Assembly (NCBI GenBank): GCA_937934745.1
Contig: CALGZC010000011.1
Location: forward strand, 1 to 64,000
DNA length: 64,000 nt
From: an uncultured Blastocatellia bacterium
GTDB lineage: Bacteria; Acidobacteriota; Blastocatellia; Chloracidobacteriales; Chloracidobacteriaceae
Direction of reading: 5' to 3'
Position 1 is the first letter of the stretch. Each line of letters starts with the position of its first letter. The translations under genes were made by a program, and so were the position numbers. Positions 18,445 through 31,323 of this stretch are shown in pieces. The notes under the pieces are model-generated. The model did no database searches, was not told the DNA's origin, and saw only the letters and a list, made by a program, of their open reading frames with translations.

Positions 18445-20013
18445 TCATCTTTGCCGTTCGTCGGCAATGTAGCGCCGTAATCGCTCGATCCGTTTTTCAA
18501 AGGACAGACGCTGAATTTCATTCGCCAGCTCAACGGCACCGAGTTCTGCCAAGATCACATTGATCTGAAGCTGAGTTTCTTGACGAGCCTGCCGGTAAAA
18601 GCGGCGGTCTTCGGCGGCGGAGGGATTACTCGACTCTTCAGCAGTGGCAATTTCATAGGCCTCATGCGCGTCCTGCAGATCGCGCGTGAGCTGCTCCAGC
18701 CGGTCAAGCAACCCTGACTTACCACTTTGTGCAACGCCGCTCTCCAGTTGTTGCTGGTAGGCCTTGAACTTTTCAACAATCTTTTCCGCCAGCCAAATAG
18801 GCAACCCGGTCGCTACTGCAAGGTCCTCTTTCGCGCCGACCAGGAAGCTCTCAATCGTAATGAGTCCGGCGCGATAGAGCTTGTCAATCGTGACCTTGCC
18901 GACTTCAGGAATTTGCTTCAGTAATGAGTTGACAATCATCCCCTCCGACTGAAGCGTATTGTCGTCAATGACGAAGGTTGCCGGCAACATTTCCGTCAGT
19001 ATTTCATAGTTACTCAGAATGCGCTCGCGCAGCTCACCGCTCACCAGGCCGTCACGTGACAACCGCGCTTCATCCAGAAGATTTTCAAACTCTTGGACGG
19101 CATCGCTAACATCTTCCATGCCCATGCCTAGCGCCGACTTGCCGAGGCTGTTAATGGCCGGCTGGCACATTTCGAGCCATTCCTTGCGCGCTGCGCCGGC
19201 ACGCAACTCAATAATAAACGCCTTGACCGGACGAATGTAGTTAGCGGCAATCTCGGAAAAGAGCGTCCGCACCTCTGTCTGGTCGGTGACCACCGCTGGG
19301 GCGATGTCTTCACCCAGGCCATCCTCCTCTCCCTGAGCGATGATCCGTTCAAAGGCGTCCTCGAACCCTTCCAAGGCATCTTCGTCGTCTTCGCCGAGGA
19401 ACAGGTCCGTTTCGCCCTCCGGCTGAACCGCCGCCGGGGCTATATCGGTTTGAATCCGCGGTAGGTCAAAATCGTCGGTTTCATCTGCCACCGCGCCGGC
19501 ATCCGGCATCCCTACCACCCCGGCGCCGGCAGCAGCCTGTGTTTCGACCCCAACAGTGACTTCTTCAACCACACTTGCCGCTGGCACCGGTGCCGGCTGG
19601 ATGGTCAGCCCTGACAGCGAAAAATCGTCTTCGTCCTCTTCTTCCAACGGCAGTGGAGCTTCGGATGGTGCGGCTTCGGCTAGTTCTGACAGTGCCGCTT
19701 CGACAGAGGCCGCCGGTAATGAACCGTCCTTTTCTTCGTCAATCTCTTCTTCACCAATCTCCGCAGCCGTTCCAGCACCGGAGAGGGCTTTTGCAACCTG
19801 CAGTGACCGCGGCTCGACTGCTGCTGCCTCGGTCACGGGCGGTGGTGGAACGCGTTCCGGGGAGTGGTCTTCTAATGCAGGCGGTGCAACATCAGCCGGC
19901 TGTGGGCGGACAGTGGGCGGCAGCGGCGGTGGTTCCGGCGGCACATACGGAGGAGGTGACGTGCGAGGCGGTTCCTCTTTTTTCTTGCCGAAGAAGCGGT
20001 CAAAAAAACCCAT
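18445..20013 (-). CDS. Acidic hypothetical protein with low-complexity N-terminus and helix-hairpin-helix-like region
   Basis: Pro/Glu-rich N-terminus; ...IPEVGKVTIDKLYRAGLITIESFLVGAKEDLAVATGLPIWLAEKIVEKFKAYQQ resembles HhH repeats. Confidence 0.7.
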   Translation of the reverse strand: MGFFDRFFGKKKEEPPRTSPPPYVPPEPPPLPPTVRPQPADVAPPALEDHSPERVPPPPVTEAAAVEPRSLQVAKALSGAGTAAEIGEEEIDEEKDGSLPAASVEAALSELAEAAPSEAPLPLEEEDEDDFSLSGLTIQPAPVPAASVVEEVTVGVETQAAAGAGVVGMPDAGAVADETDDFDLPRIQTDIAPAAVQPEGETDLFLGEDDEDALEGFEDAFERIIAQGEEDGLGEDIAPAVVTDQTEVRTLFSEIAANYIRPVKAFIIELRAGAARKEWLEMCQPAINSLGKSALGMGMEDVSDAVQEFENLLDEARLSRDGLVSGELRERILSNYEILTEMLPATFVIDDNTLQSEGMIVNSLLKQIPEVGKVTIDKLYRAGLITIESFLVGAKEDLAVATGLPIWLAEKIVEKFKAYQQQLESGVAQSGKSGLLDRLEQLTRDLQDAHEAYEIATAEESSNPSAAEDRRFYRQARQETQLQINVILAELGAVELANEIQRLSFEKRIERLRRYIADERQR

Positions 20014-20356
20014 ACTCGTACCCTTGGATTTCCCGTAACAACCGGCGCGCAGCTACAGGACGCACCACGTCGGTCCATCCTGTGGCTCTCCGACGCCTTC
20101 ACCAGAAGCGCACAGCGCAGAATACGGCAGCGTATGGTCTGTCCTCACAGCGCGCATGGTGCTTGTCAACGAAGCCGGTGGCTGGGTAAATGGTTTATAT
20201 ACAAGTTGCCAAGCAAAACACCATAGAAAAGTAGCGAGGGAAAACATTGACGCAACAAGACTGATGGATTGTGCCCTACTAAAGCACCGTGTGTTGTGTC
20301 ATTCAGAACGGTTTTTAGCTAGGTTGCTGTCTGCCATCCGAATCTGATGCCAAGGT

Positions 20357-21352
20357 ATGAACCATATGCCTGAAGCTGAATTCCGCCTGCTCGTCAAAGA
20401 GGTAGCCAACTACGTCCGCTTTCTAGCGGAAGCCGGCGTCACTTTCCTCGAAGTAGGACAGGAAGACAGAGTCTTGGCCGGAGATACCGCAGACGCCTCA
20501 GAGCTGCAACCACCTGCACCTACCCAACCACCTGCCCAGCATACATCGAAAGCAGTGCGCCGCGTACCAGAGACAGGAGCAAACCCTGTCCCCACAGACG
20601 GCGATGAACAAGCCTTACGGGCAACTCCAGAGAAACAACGCCTGCTACACAGTCAACCGAAATCCAACGATGAAAATTTAACCCGATCCGCGACGACCTG
20701 CAACCAAACCCTGGCCCGTGAGCCGCAGTTCCGTCAGGACTCGCTCTTCGGCGAGGCTGCCGCGCCACTGCCGGCGGCAGACGTTTCACTCGAGGCCATT
20801 CGCAACGACATCGGGGATTGCCGGCGCTGTAAACTGGCGCACCATCGCACACACATTGTCTTCGGCGAAGGCTCGCCACAGGCGCGGCTGGTCTTTGTTG
20901 GCGAGGGGCCCGGCGCGGAAGAGGACGCGACCGGACGCCCCTTTGTCGGCCGCGCCGGGCAGTTGCTCGATAAAATCATCGCCGCGATGGGTCTCAAGCG
21001 CGAGGAGGTTTACATTTGCAATGTCGTCAAATGTCGGCCGCCGGAAAACCGGACCCCCGAACGGGATGAAGTCGCCGCCTGCGCGGGCTTTCTGCATCGC
21101 CAGTTGGCGGTCATTCGCCCGCGCGTCATCGTCGCGCTCGGCGCGTCGGCCGCCGCCGCGCTGCTCGAAGACCCTAAGCTGGGCGGCATTTCCAAGCTCC
21201 GCGGGCGCTTTTACGATTACCGCGGCATACCGTTGATGCCGACGTTTCATCCGGCGTACCTGCTCCGGTCGCCCGACAAAAAACGCGAAGCGTGGGAGGA
21301 TATGAAGCAAGTGATGGCCAAGTTGCGCGAAAGCGAGCGCGCCGCGCCATGA
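20357..21352 (+). CDS. Uracil-DNA glycosylase, type 4/5-like, with ~150-aa N-terminal extension
   Basis: DCRRCKLAHHRTHIVFGEGSPQARLVFVGEGPGAEEDATGRPFVGRAGQLLDKIIAAMGL...YICNVVKCRPPENRTPERDEVAAC...TFHPAYLLRSP. Confidence 0.95.
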   Translation: MNHMPEAEFRLLVKEVANYVRFLAEAGVTFLEVGQEDRVLAGDTADASELQPPAPTQPPAQHTSKAVRRVPETGANPVPTDGDEQALRATPEKQRLLHSQPKSNDENLTRSATTCNQTLAREPQFRQDSLFGEAAAPLPAADVSLEAIRNDIGDCRRCKLAHHRTHIVFGEGSPQARLVFVGEGPGAEEDATGRPFVGRAGQLLDKIIAAMGLKREEVYICNVVKCRPPENRTPERDEVAACAGFLHRQLAVIRPRVIVALGASAAAALLEDPKLGGISKLRGRFYDYRGIPLMPTFHPAYLLRSPDKKREAWEDMKQVMAKLRESERAAP

Positions 21353-22098
21353 CGTGGTTGACGTTTGCCGGACAACTGCTGCTCGCGGCGCTGTGCGGCG
21401 CGGCCGTTGGCTTTGAGCGGCAATGGCGGCAGCGCCAGGCCGGATTGCGGACCAACGCGCTGGTGGCCATCGGCGCGGCGGCCTACGTGGCGCTGCCGGC
21501 GCTGGTGGAGAAAACCGACACCAGCCCGACGCGCGTCGCGGCGCAGGTCGTGTCCGGCATCGGCTTCCTCGCCGGCGGCGTCATTTTGAAGGAGGGCGCC
21601 AGCGTCCGCGGTCTCAATACCGCCGCGACGCTGTGGTGCTCGTCCGCCATCGGCGTTCTCTCCGGATCGGGTCTGCCGCTGGAAGCTTTGTTGCTGACGG
21701 CCTTTGTCCTGGCGGCGCACCTGGCGCTGCGCCCGCTGGCGCGACGCATCAACCGCCAGCCGCTCGACCAGGCCGATCTGGAAACGGCGTACCGGCTAGA
21801 AATTGTCTGCGGGCAAGCCGACGAAGCGCATCTTCGCCCCCTGCTGATTCAGGAAATCGCCCGCAGCCAGTTCAAGTTGCAATCGCTCCGCAGCGTGGAT
21901 TTGCTTGGCTCGGATAGACTACGCCTGGAGGCAACCCTCCACGGCAACGGACAAGCAACGGATGAAACCCGTCGCCTGGAAGATATTACGGCGCGCCTAG
22001 CGCTTGAGGCGGCGGTGACGGCCATTGGCTGGGCGGCGTTGGCGGACGATGCCGCCCCGACGTTGGAATCGCGCCGTGTCAACAGCGACGAAGGCTAA
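21349..22098 (+). CDS. MgtC/SapB family protein
   Basis: GAAVGFERQWRQRQAGLRTNALVAIGAAAYVAL...RVAAQVVSGIGFLAGGVILKEGASVRGLNTAATLWCSSAIGVLSGSG; starts 4 bp inside the UDG stop. Confidence 0.92.
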   Translation: MTWLTFAGQLLLAALCGAAVGFERQWRQRQAGLRTNALVAIGAAAYVALPALVEKTDTSPTRVAAQVVSGIGFLAGGVILKEGASVRGLNTAATLWCSSAIGVLSGSGLPLEALLLTAFVLAAHLALRPLARRINRQPLDQADLETAYRLEIVCGQADEAHLRPLLIQEIARSQFKLQSLRSVDLLGSDRLRLEATLHGNGQATDETRRLEDITARLALEAAVTAIGWAALADDAAPTLESRRVNSDEG

Positions 22099-22102
22099 CC
22101 CC

Positions 22103-23191
22103 ATGACGGAAAGCATGACGACCAACCGCTTGAGCCTGACGGACAATGCCGCCGCCCAACTCGCCGCTGCGCCGGCCGACCTGCGCCGGTCGGCGACGCT
22201 GCGCCTGCACAACGGCGTCGGACTGCGCCCGCTGCCGGAGCTGACTGAGACCATCTTGCGCGAATGCTGGCAGGGGCGACTGCAAAGGCCATTCTGGCTC
22301 GATCTTGCGTCACCCACGCCCGCCGACCTGCAGGCCGTGGCCGGTCTGTTCGGCTTTCATCCGCTGACGGTCGAGGACGCGCTCATCCCGGAGCACCGCC
22401 CGAAGATCGACGAGCATGAAGAGTATCTCTTCATGGTCTTTCAGAGCATTGCCGGCCTTAGCGACGAAACCGTGCTGCCGGCCGTCGGCGTCGGGCACTG
22501 CGCGACCAGCCGCCTGGCCGCTTACCTCGGCGTCGGCTTCCTGGTCACGATTCATGACCGCGCCTTCGCGCCCGTCGAGGAAGTCGCCGCGATTGTGGAC
22601 GCCCGCGACACCACGATTGACCACCGCCTGGACCTTGTCCTGCATGCCATTGTGGACCGCATGATCGATCAGGTCTTTCCGGTGCTGGCCGATGTCGAGG
22701 ACCGCATTCAGGAAATCGAAGCCCGGATTTTCACCGAGTCGGACCAAGACGTGCTGCCCACCGTCCTCAAGACCAAGCGCGAGCTGATGACGCTGCGGCG
22801 CTTGATGGGGCTGCAGCGCGAGATGCTGCTGCGGCTGAGCCGGCGCGAGGATTTGCCCTTCATCGAGCCGAAGACGGCGATTTACTTCCGGGATGTCTAT
22901 GACCACGCCATCCGGCTTGAGGAAAACTGCGCCATCTTGATCGAGCTGGCGACCAACGTCGCGGAAGCCCATTTGGCGGTCGCCTCGCGCCGTACTAACG
23001 AGGTCATGAAATTCCTCACGATTTTTTCCACCATCTGGATGCCGCTCACCTTCATTGTCGGCGTCTATGGGATGAACTTCGACCACATGCCTGAAATCAA
23101 GATTTGGTGGTTTTACCCGTTTCTCTGGGTGGTCATGATCGGCATCGTCGTCGGCATGCTCTTGTTTTTCCGACGCAAGAAATGGCTCTGA
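22103..23191 (+). CDS. corA: CorA family magnesium/cobalt transporter
   Basis: DRMIDQVFPVLADVEDRIQEIE..., PLTFIVGVYGMNFDHMPEI (GMN motif) and two C-terminal TM segments. Confidence 0.95.
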   Translation: MTESMTTNRLSLTDNAAAQLAAAPADLRRSATLRLHNGVGLRPLPELTETILRECWQGRLQRPFWLDLASPTPADLQAVAGLFGFHPLTVEDALIPEHRPKIDEHEEYLFMVFQSIAGLSDETVLPAVGVGHCATSRLAAYLGVGFLVTIHDRAFAPVEEVAAIVDARDTTIDHRLDLVLHAIVDRMIDQVFPVLADVEDRIQEIEARIFTESDQDVLPTVLKTKRELMTLRRLMGLQREMLLRLSRREDLPFIEPKTAIYFRDVYDHAIRLEENCAILIELATNVAEAHLAVASRRTNEVMKFLTIFSTIWMPLTFIVGVYGMNFDHMPEIKIWWFYPFLWVVMIGIVVGMLLFFRRKKWL

Positions 23192-23203
23192 CCCCGCTCG
23201 CCC

Positions 23204-26458
<3,255 letters not shown>

Positions 26459-26481
26459 ATCGGCACTATGAATCCCACCCA

Positions 26482-27696
26482 TCACTGCGGGGCCTCCGGT
26501 GTCCGCAGCAGCCGTCCGCCGGGAAAAACCGGTTGCGGCTTTGGCAGCGGAGGCTCACCTAACGCCTGCGTCAGATCGTCAATGAGATCATCCGGGTGTT
26601 CCAACCCAATTGAGAGCCGCACTAAGTTCTGCGGCGCGCGCGTTTCAGGCCCCTCTGCCGAGGCGCGATGTTCAATCAGACTCTCCACGCCGCCGATGCT
26701 GGTCGCATGGGTGAAAATCCGCGTCCGCGCCGGCAAGGCTTTCGCCACTGCCGGACCTTCCTTCAACGTAAAGGACAACACCCCCCCAAAACCGCTCATC
26801 TGCCGTTTGGCCGTCAGGTAGCCGGGGTGTTCAGGTAGGCCCGGATACAACACCCGCTCAACTTTTTTGTGTGTGGCCAAAAAACGCGCCACTTTCAGCG
26901 CCGTCTCGGATTGTGTTCGGACGCGGCACGGCAGCGTTTTGAGACTGCGTTGTAACAGCCAGCAATCAAACGGCGATGGAACCGCGCCCACCACCATTTG
27001 CACGCGCCGGATGCGCCGGAAAAACTCATCCTCCACTTTTGCGATCACGACACCGCCCAAAACGTCGCTGTGGCCGCCGAGAAACTTCGTCGTCGAATGC
27101 ACGACCAAATCCGCCCCAAACGCAAACGGCTGTTGGAGAACCGGCGTCCCCAAGGTGTTCTCGACCAGCAGCCGTGCCCCTTGCGCGTGGGCAATTTCGG
27201 CCGCGCGCGCAATGTCCACCACTGACAACAGCGGATTAGAAGGGGTCTCCACCCATACCAGTGCCGTGGTAGGTCGCATTGCGGCCGCGATGGCTTCCGG
27301 GTCTGTGGCATCTACAAACGTGGCCTCCAGAGCCCAGGATGCAAAAATGTCTTTGAGCAACACGGCTGTGCCGTAATAGGTATCCTGTGCGATGACCACG
27401 TGCTGCGCCGGTGTCAGCGCTTGAAACACTGCCGCCGCAGCGGCATTGCCCGAAGCGAAACAGGCTGCTGCCGCACCACCTTCCAGCCTAGCCAGGCTCA
27501 TTTCCAGCATTTGCCGGTTTGGATTCCCCTCACGGGTGTACTCAAATCCGCGCGGACAGGCGCCCGTTGCGTCACGCTCGTAGTTGGTCGCCAGGTAAAT
27601 CGGCGGCATGACCGCACCTGTCGCCGGGTCAGGCGTCTGGCCGGCATGGACAGCCAGGGTTTCTATCCGCCGGGCATCACGGCTCATCACCTTCAC
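26482..27696 (-). CDS. Cystathionine gamma-synthase/lyase-type PLP enzyme
   Basis: RIETLAVHAGQTPDPATGAVMPPIYLATNYE..., LVVHSTTKFLGGHSDVLGG (PLP lysine). Confidence 0.93.
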   Translation of the reverse strand: MKVMSRDARRIETLAVHAGQTPDPATGAVMPPIYLATNYERDATGACPRGFEYTREGNPNRQMLEMSLARLEGGAAAACFASGNAAAAAVFQALTPAQHVVIAQDTYYGTAVLLKDIFASWALEATFVDATDPEAIAAAMRPTTALVWVETPSNPLLSVVDIARAAEIAHAQGARLLVENTLGTPVLQQPFAFGADLVVHSTTKFLGGHSDVLGGVVIAKVEDEFFRRIRRVQMVVGAVPSPFDCWLLQRSLKTLPCRVRTQSETALKVARFLATHKKVERVLYPGLPEHPGYLTAKRQMSGFGGVLSFTLKEGPAVAKALPARTRIFTHATSIGGVESLIEHRASAEGPETRAPQNLVRLSIGLEHPDDLIDDLTQALGEPPLPKPQPVFPGGRLLRTPEAPQ

Positions 27697-27726
27697 TCCT
27701 TACGGGATTGGGGTTTCCGGAGGGTC

Positions 27727-28596
27727 TTAGTTGAGCAACTTGTTACCGGGCGTGTTTTTCTCGATGCGTGCGCCGCCGTAGTTCCGGTAGCGTACGCCAT
27801 CCCGGTCGGCATAAAACGAATAGCGCCCGTCGTAGTTGTGCCGTTTGGGGACAGCATAGATTGCAAAGTCGCGGCGATCCGGCGTGACCACGACCTCAAT
27901 CAGGTACCCTAACACCTCACCGCCGTCCAACACCTCTAGCAGCTTGGCGATGTCGTCCCGAAACTGCCCCCGCCCGGCCACCAGCTCCGGGAGTGTACCG
28001 TACTGCCCACGGTTGTTGCGGGCAAAGACCTGCTCGACTTCCAGCAGTTTCGCCAACAAACGCGCCATCGCGTCTTCATTTTCGGCCATTTTGATGAACA
28101 CGCCCTCTTCGCTCAGCTTGAAGAAGTTCCCACCATGCGCCTCGGCCAAGGCCTGTGTCTCACGGTCGCCGATCAACCACCGTCCCCCACTGCGGATGAG
28201 ATCGACCGGAGCGGTTTCTGCCCGCGTCGGGCCGTTTTCCCTCTCTTTTGGCTCTTTTGGAGGAAGGACAATAAACACCGTTGCATCATCCCCGGTAACG
28301 GTCTCGCCGGTAACCGTTAGGGTCTCTGGAATGCCGCCGCTCAACTTGATGAACTCCGGTTCCAGCTCGGCGATTTGTTCCGGCGTCAACTTCTTCACCG
28401 CAGCACCGCACACGTGAAGCTGAAAGGCTTCAGTAAAACGCCGCTCCCGTAAGAGGCGGTAAAATGCCTGCACCGTCTCTGTTGGGGTGCGCGGCGGCAT
28501 ATCCACTGGCTTCGGTGCCGACTGCGCCAGGGCAGCACCGACCAAACAAGCGGCTAAGAACCAACCTGTCAGCAACATTCTTGTCCTCCATCCCAT
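27727..28596 (-). CDS. Secreted hypothetical protein with pseudopilin-like C-terminal segment
   Basis: Signal peptide; NNRGQYGTLPELVAG...GYLIEVVVTPDRRDFAIYAVPKRHNYDGRYSFYADRDGVRYRN. Confidence 0.7.
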   Translation of the reverse strand: MGWRTRMLLTGWFLAACLVGAALAQSAPKPVDMPPRTPTETVQAFYRLLRERRFTEAFQLHVCGAAVKKLTPEQIAELEPEFIKLSGGIPETLTVTGETVTGDDATVFIVLPPKEPKERENGPTRAETAPVDLIRSGGRWLIGDRETQALAEAHGGNFFKLSEEGVFIKMAENEDAMARLLAKLLEVEQVFARNNRGQYGTLPELVAGRGQFRDDIAKLLEVLDGGEVLGYLIEVVVTPDRRDFAIYAVPKRHNYDGRYSFYADRDGVRYRNYGGARIEKNTPGNKLLN

Positions 28597-28635
28597 GTTG
28601 CATCCTATGGTGTGACTTCGAGCAGTGGGTGAAGA

Positions 28636-29949
28636 TTACGGCCGCAGCCGGTATAACATACGTGGAAAGGGAATGGTCTCACGGACGTGCTCCAGCCCGC
28701 ACAACCAGGCCACACACCGCTCAACCCCCATACCAAAACCCGCATGGGGAACGGAGCCGTATTTGCGCAGGTCCAGATACCACTCAAAGGCATCCCGCGG
28801 GAGATGGTGCTCAGCAATGCGCTTGACAAGTTTCTCATACGACTGCATGCGCTGTCCGCCGCCGATGATTTCGCCGTAGCCTTCCGGCGCGAGCACATCC
28901 ATACACAGCGCCACCTCCGGGCGTTCCGGGTCTTCTTCCATGTAAAACGCCTTTACCTGCGCTGGATAGCGATGGACAATCACCGGACGGTCAAACTGTT
29001 GTGCCAAATAAGTTTCATCAGGTGCGCCAAAATCGCCGCCCCAGGTGAAATCATGTTCAAGCCGACCTGCAACATAAGCTTCGTGCAGCAGGTTGACGGC
29101 CTCATCATAGGCAAGGCGTGGAAAAGGCGGCACAACGGCTTCTAACTTGCTGATGTCGCGCTCAAGCAGCGTGAGTTCTTCTTTCCGGCGTTCCAAAACG
29201 CGCGCCACGACAAAGCTCAGGAAACGCTCCGCCAACGTCATCATGTCGTCAAGCGTGGCATAGGCAACTTCCGGCTCAACCATCCAGAACTCCGTCAAGT
29301 GACGGCGTGTTTTGGATTTTTCAGCGCGAAAGGTTGGGCCGAAGCAATACACCTTGCCAAAGGCGGCCGCCGTCGCTTCATTGTAGAGCTGCCCCGACTG
29401 AGTCAGGTACGCTTTGCCTTCATCAAAGTAATCCAGCTCGAACAAGGTCGTTGTGCCCTCGCAGGCAGCCGGCGTCAAAATCGGCGTATCGGCCAGGATG
29501 AAGCCGTCGTTATCGAGAAAATCCCGAATGGCGCGGACGACCTCGTGTCGCACGCGCAGAATTGCGTGCTGCCGTTTTGAGCGCAGCCACAAATGGCGGT
29601 GATCCATCAGGAATTCAATGCCATGTTCTTTGGGCGTAATCGGATAGTCGTGCGCGAGTTGAACAACTTCGAGGTCGCGCACATCCAGCTCATACACGCC
29701 GGGACGCTTGGGATGTTCGCGCGGCGTCCCCGTAACCACGATTGAAGATTCCTGGGTGAGTCCATCGGCACGCGCCCACACGGCTTCTGAGACGGCGTTT
29801 TTAGCGACAATGCCTTGTATAATGCCGGAGCCATCCCGAACTTCCAGAAAGAGGAGCTTGCCGCTTGACCGCGAATTGTACAGCCACCCCTTGATGATCA
29901 CCTCCTGACCGAGGTAAGCGGCTACATCAGCAATCCGAACGTAGGTCAT
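28636..29949 (-). CDS. asnS: Asparaginyl-tRNA synthetase
   Basis: [26 protein letters not shown]..., [49 protein letters not shown]. Confidence 0.95.
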   Translation of the reverse strand: MTYVRIADVAAYLGQEVIIKGWLYNSRSSGKLLFLEVRDGSGIIQGIVAKNAVSEAVWARADGLTQESSIVVTGTPREHPKRPGVYELDVRDLEVVQLAHDYPITPKEHGIEFLMDHRHLWLRSKRQHAILRVRHEVVRAIRDFLDNDGFILADTPILTPAACEGTTTLFELDYFDEGKAYLTQSGQLYNEATAAAFGKVYCFGPTFRAEKSKTRRHLTEFWMVEPEVAYATLDDMMTLAERFLSFVVARVLERRKEELTLLERDISKLEAVVPPFPRLAYDEAVNLLHEAYVAGRLEHDFTWGGDFGAPDETYLAQQFDRPVIVHRYPAQVKAFYMEEDPERPEVALCMDVLAPEGYGEIIGGGQRMQSYEKLVKRIAEHHLPRDAFEWYLDLRKYGSVPHAGFGMGVERCVAWLCGLEHVRETIPFPRMLYRLRP

Positions 29950-30046
29950 GTTACATGGGTCATGGTGCCCTCATAAAAAGGCACAACTGAGCAAAGTTGT
30001 GATAGCGTGTCCTTGATTTGTAAGACAGGCCTGAGTGGGACATAGC

Positions 30047-30661
30047 ATGCCGGACAATGTGCAGCAAACCAAGCCCGAAATCATGGAAGGCGACCCCCTG
30101 GTCACGGCGGCGCATGCGCTACACCGCATGCTGGCAGCGCTGCGGTTGACGCCTGACCGCGATGCGCATTTGGCGCGGACGGCAGAAAATGTTGCTGAGT
30201 TCTGGGCGGAGTTTTTCGCGCCGTTCATTGCAGCACAGCCGCCGCCGGTGGTGGCTACATTTCCGGCGAACGAGTTAGCGGGTCAGTTTGTCGCCGTCGG
30301 GGGGATGTCATTTCACTCGATGTGTGTTCACCACTTGACGCCATTTTTCGGCACGGCATATGTCGCTTACGTCCCCAACGAGCTGGGTGTCGGCATTGGT
30401 GCGCCGGCCAAACTGCTTGAACACGCCGCACGTCGGCCACAGCTTCAGGAACGTCTGGCAGCCGATGTCGCAACAGCCCTAGAAGCAGCTTGCCGTCCGC
30501 ACGGCGTGGCGGTCTGTCTCATTGCACGGCAAATGTGCCTGGAGATGCGCGGCATCCGCGTCGATGGACGAGTAGAAAGCACCGTGTTACGCGGCTGTTT
30601 TCAGGAAGCCGCCTGGCGCGATCAGTTTTTCAACTACCTTGCCCGCCACGCAGCTGGTTAG
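30047..30661 (+). CDS. folE: GTP cyclohydrolase I family protein
   Basis: FHSMCVHHLTPFFGTAYVAYVPN (CxHH), KLLEHAARRPQLQERL, CRPHGVAVCLIARQMCLEMRGI. Confidence 0.85.
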   Translation: MPDNVQQTKPEIMEGDPLVTAAHALHRMLAALRLTPDRDAHLARTAENVAEFWAEFFAPFIAAQPPPVVATFPANELAGQFVAVGGMSFHSMCVHHLTPFFGTAYVAYVPNELGVGIGAPAKLLEHAARRPQLQERLAADVATALEAACRPHGVAVCLIARQMCLEMRGIRVDGRVESTVLRGCFQEAAWRDQFFNYLARHAAG

Positions 30662-30701
30662 GTGGCGAGCACAATTATCCCAACAGGGAGTTTGACTGCC
30701 A

Positions 30702-31172
30702 ATGATTCGTATGCGTCGTTTTGTAAATCGCATCGCTGGGAACACCTTCATCACGTTGGCGCCTGTGATCATGTTGGCACTTGTGCTAGGCGTTGCTGGA
30801 GACGTGACAACCGAGTGCGCCACAGCGCAGGAACGCGTTGCCGGCCCTGCTTCAAAACCCAAGGCGAAGTGGAAAGCGCAGGAAGATTTTCATTCTGTCC
30901 TAGCCGGTACGTTTCATCCTATGGAAGACGGTGATTTTAGTCCCGTCCGAAAGCGTGCCGATGAAATGGCCCGCAAGGCCCGGCTTTGGTCGCGCTCCAA
31001 GCCTCCCCGAGGCTACGACGCTGCCAAAATTCGCCCGCTACTCGTCCAACTCGAACGCGAGGCAGCGGAAGTGGCCAAACTCGTCGCGCAACAAGCCCCC
31101 GATGAAGACATCAAGCAAGCCCTGACCAAGCTCCACGACACCTACCACGCCATTGCAGGGGAGTGCCGCTAG
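30702..31172 (+). CDS. Secreted hypothetical protein (cytochrome c'/b562-like helical?)
   Basis: Signal peptide; AEVAKLVAQQAPDEDIKQALTKLHDTYHAIAGECR; no CxxCH. Confidence 0.6.
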   Translation: MIRMRRFVNRIAGNTFITLAPVIMLALVLGVAGDVTTECATAQERVAGPASKPKAKWKAQEDFHSVLAGTFHPMEDGDFSPVRKRADEMARKARLWSRSKPPRGYDAAKIRPLLVQLEREAAEVAKLVAQQAPDEDIKQALTKLHDTYHAIAGECR

Positions 31173-31179
31173 GACCACC

Positions 31180-31237
31180 AGATTGCTGACTCTAGATTGC
31201 TGACTGCGGGCGACATCCTCTTGTTCGCTCTTGTTCG
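31180..31237 (+). repeat. Two adjacent short tandem duplications in an intergenic spacer
   Basis: agattgctgactct/agattgctgactgc (31180-31207) and ctcttgttcg x2 (31218-31237). Confidence 0.85.
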
Positions 31238-31323
31238 TGGAGCGTTGGCTGCCCGGTGTGCCCCTCTGACACGGCCTTCACCGGGGTAACTTGCTCAATC
31301 CCATCCACGACGACTAATCAACA

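Noticed and set aside
22310-23086. 258-aa minus-strand ORF opposite corA
   Set aside because: Shadow ORF; CorA GMN motif and TM segments support the + strand.
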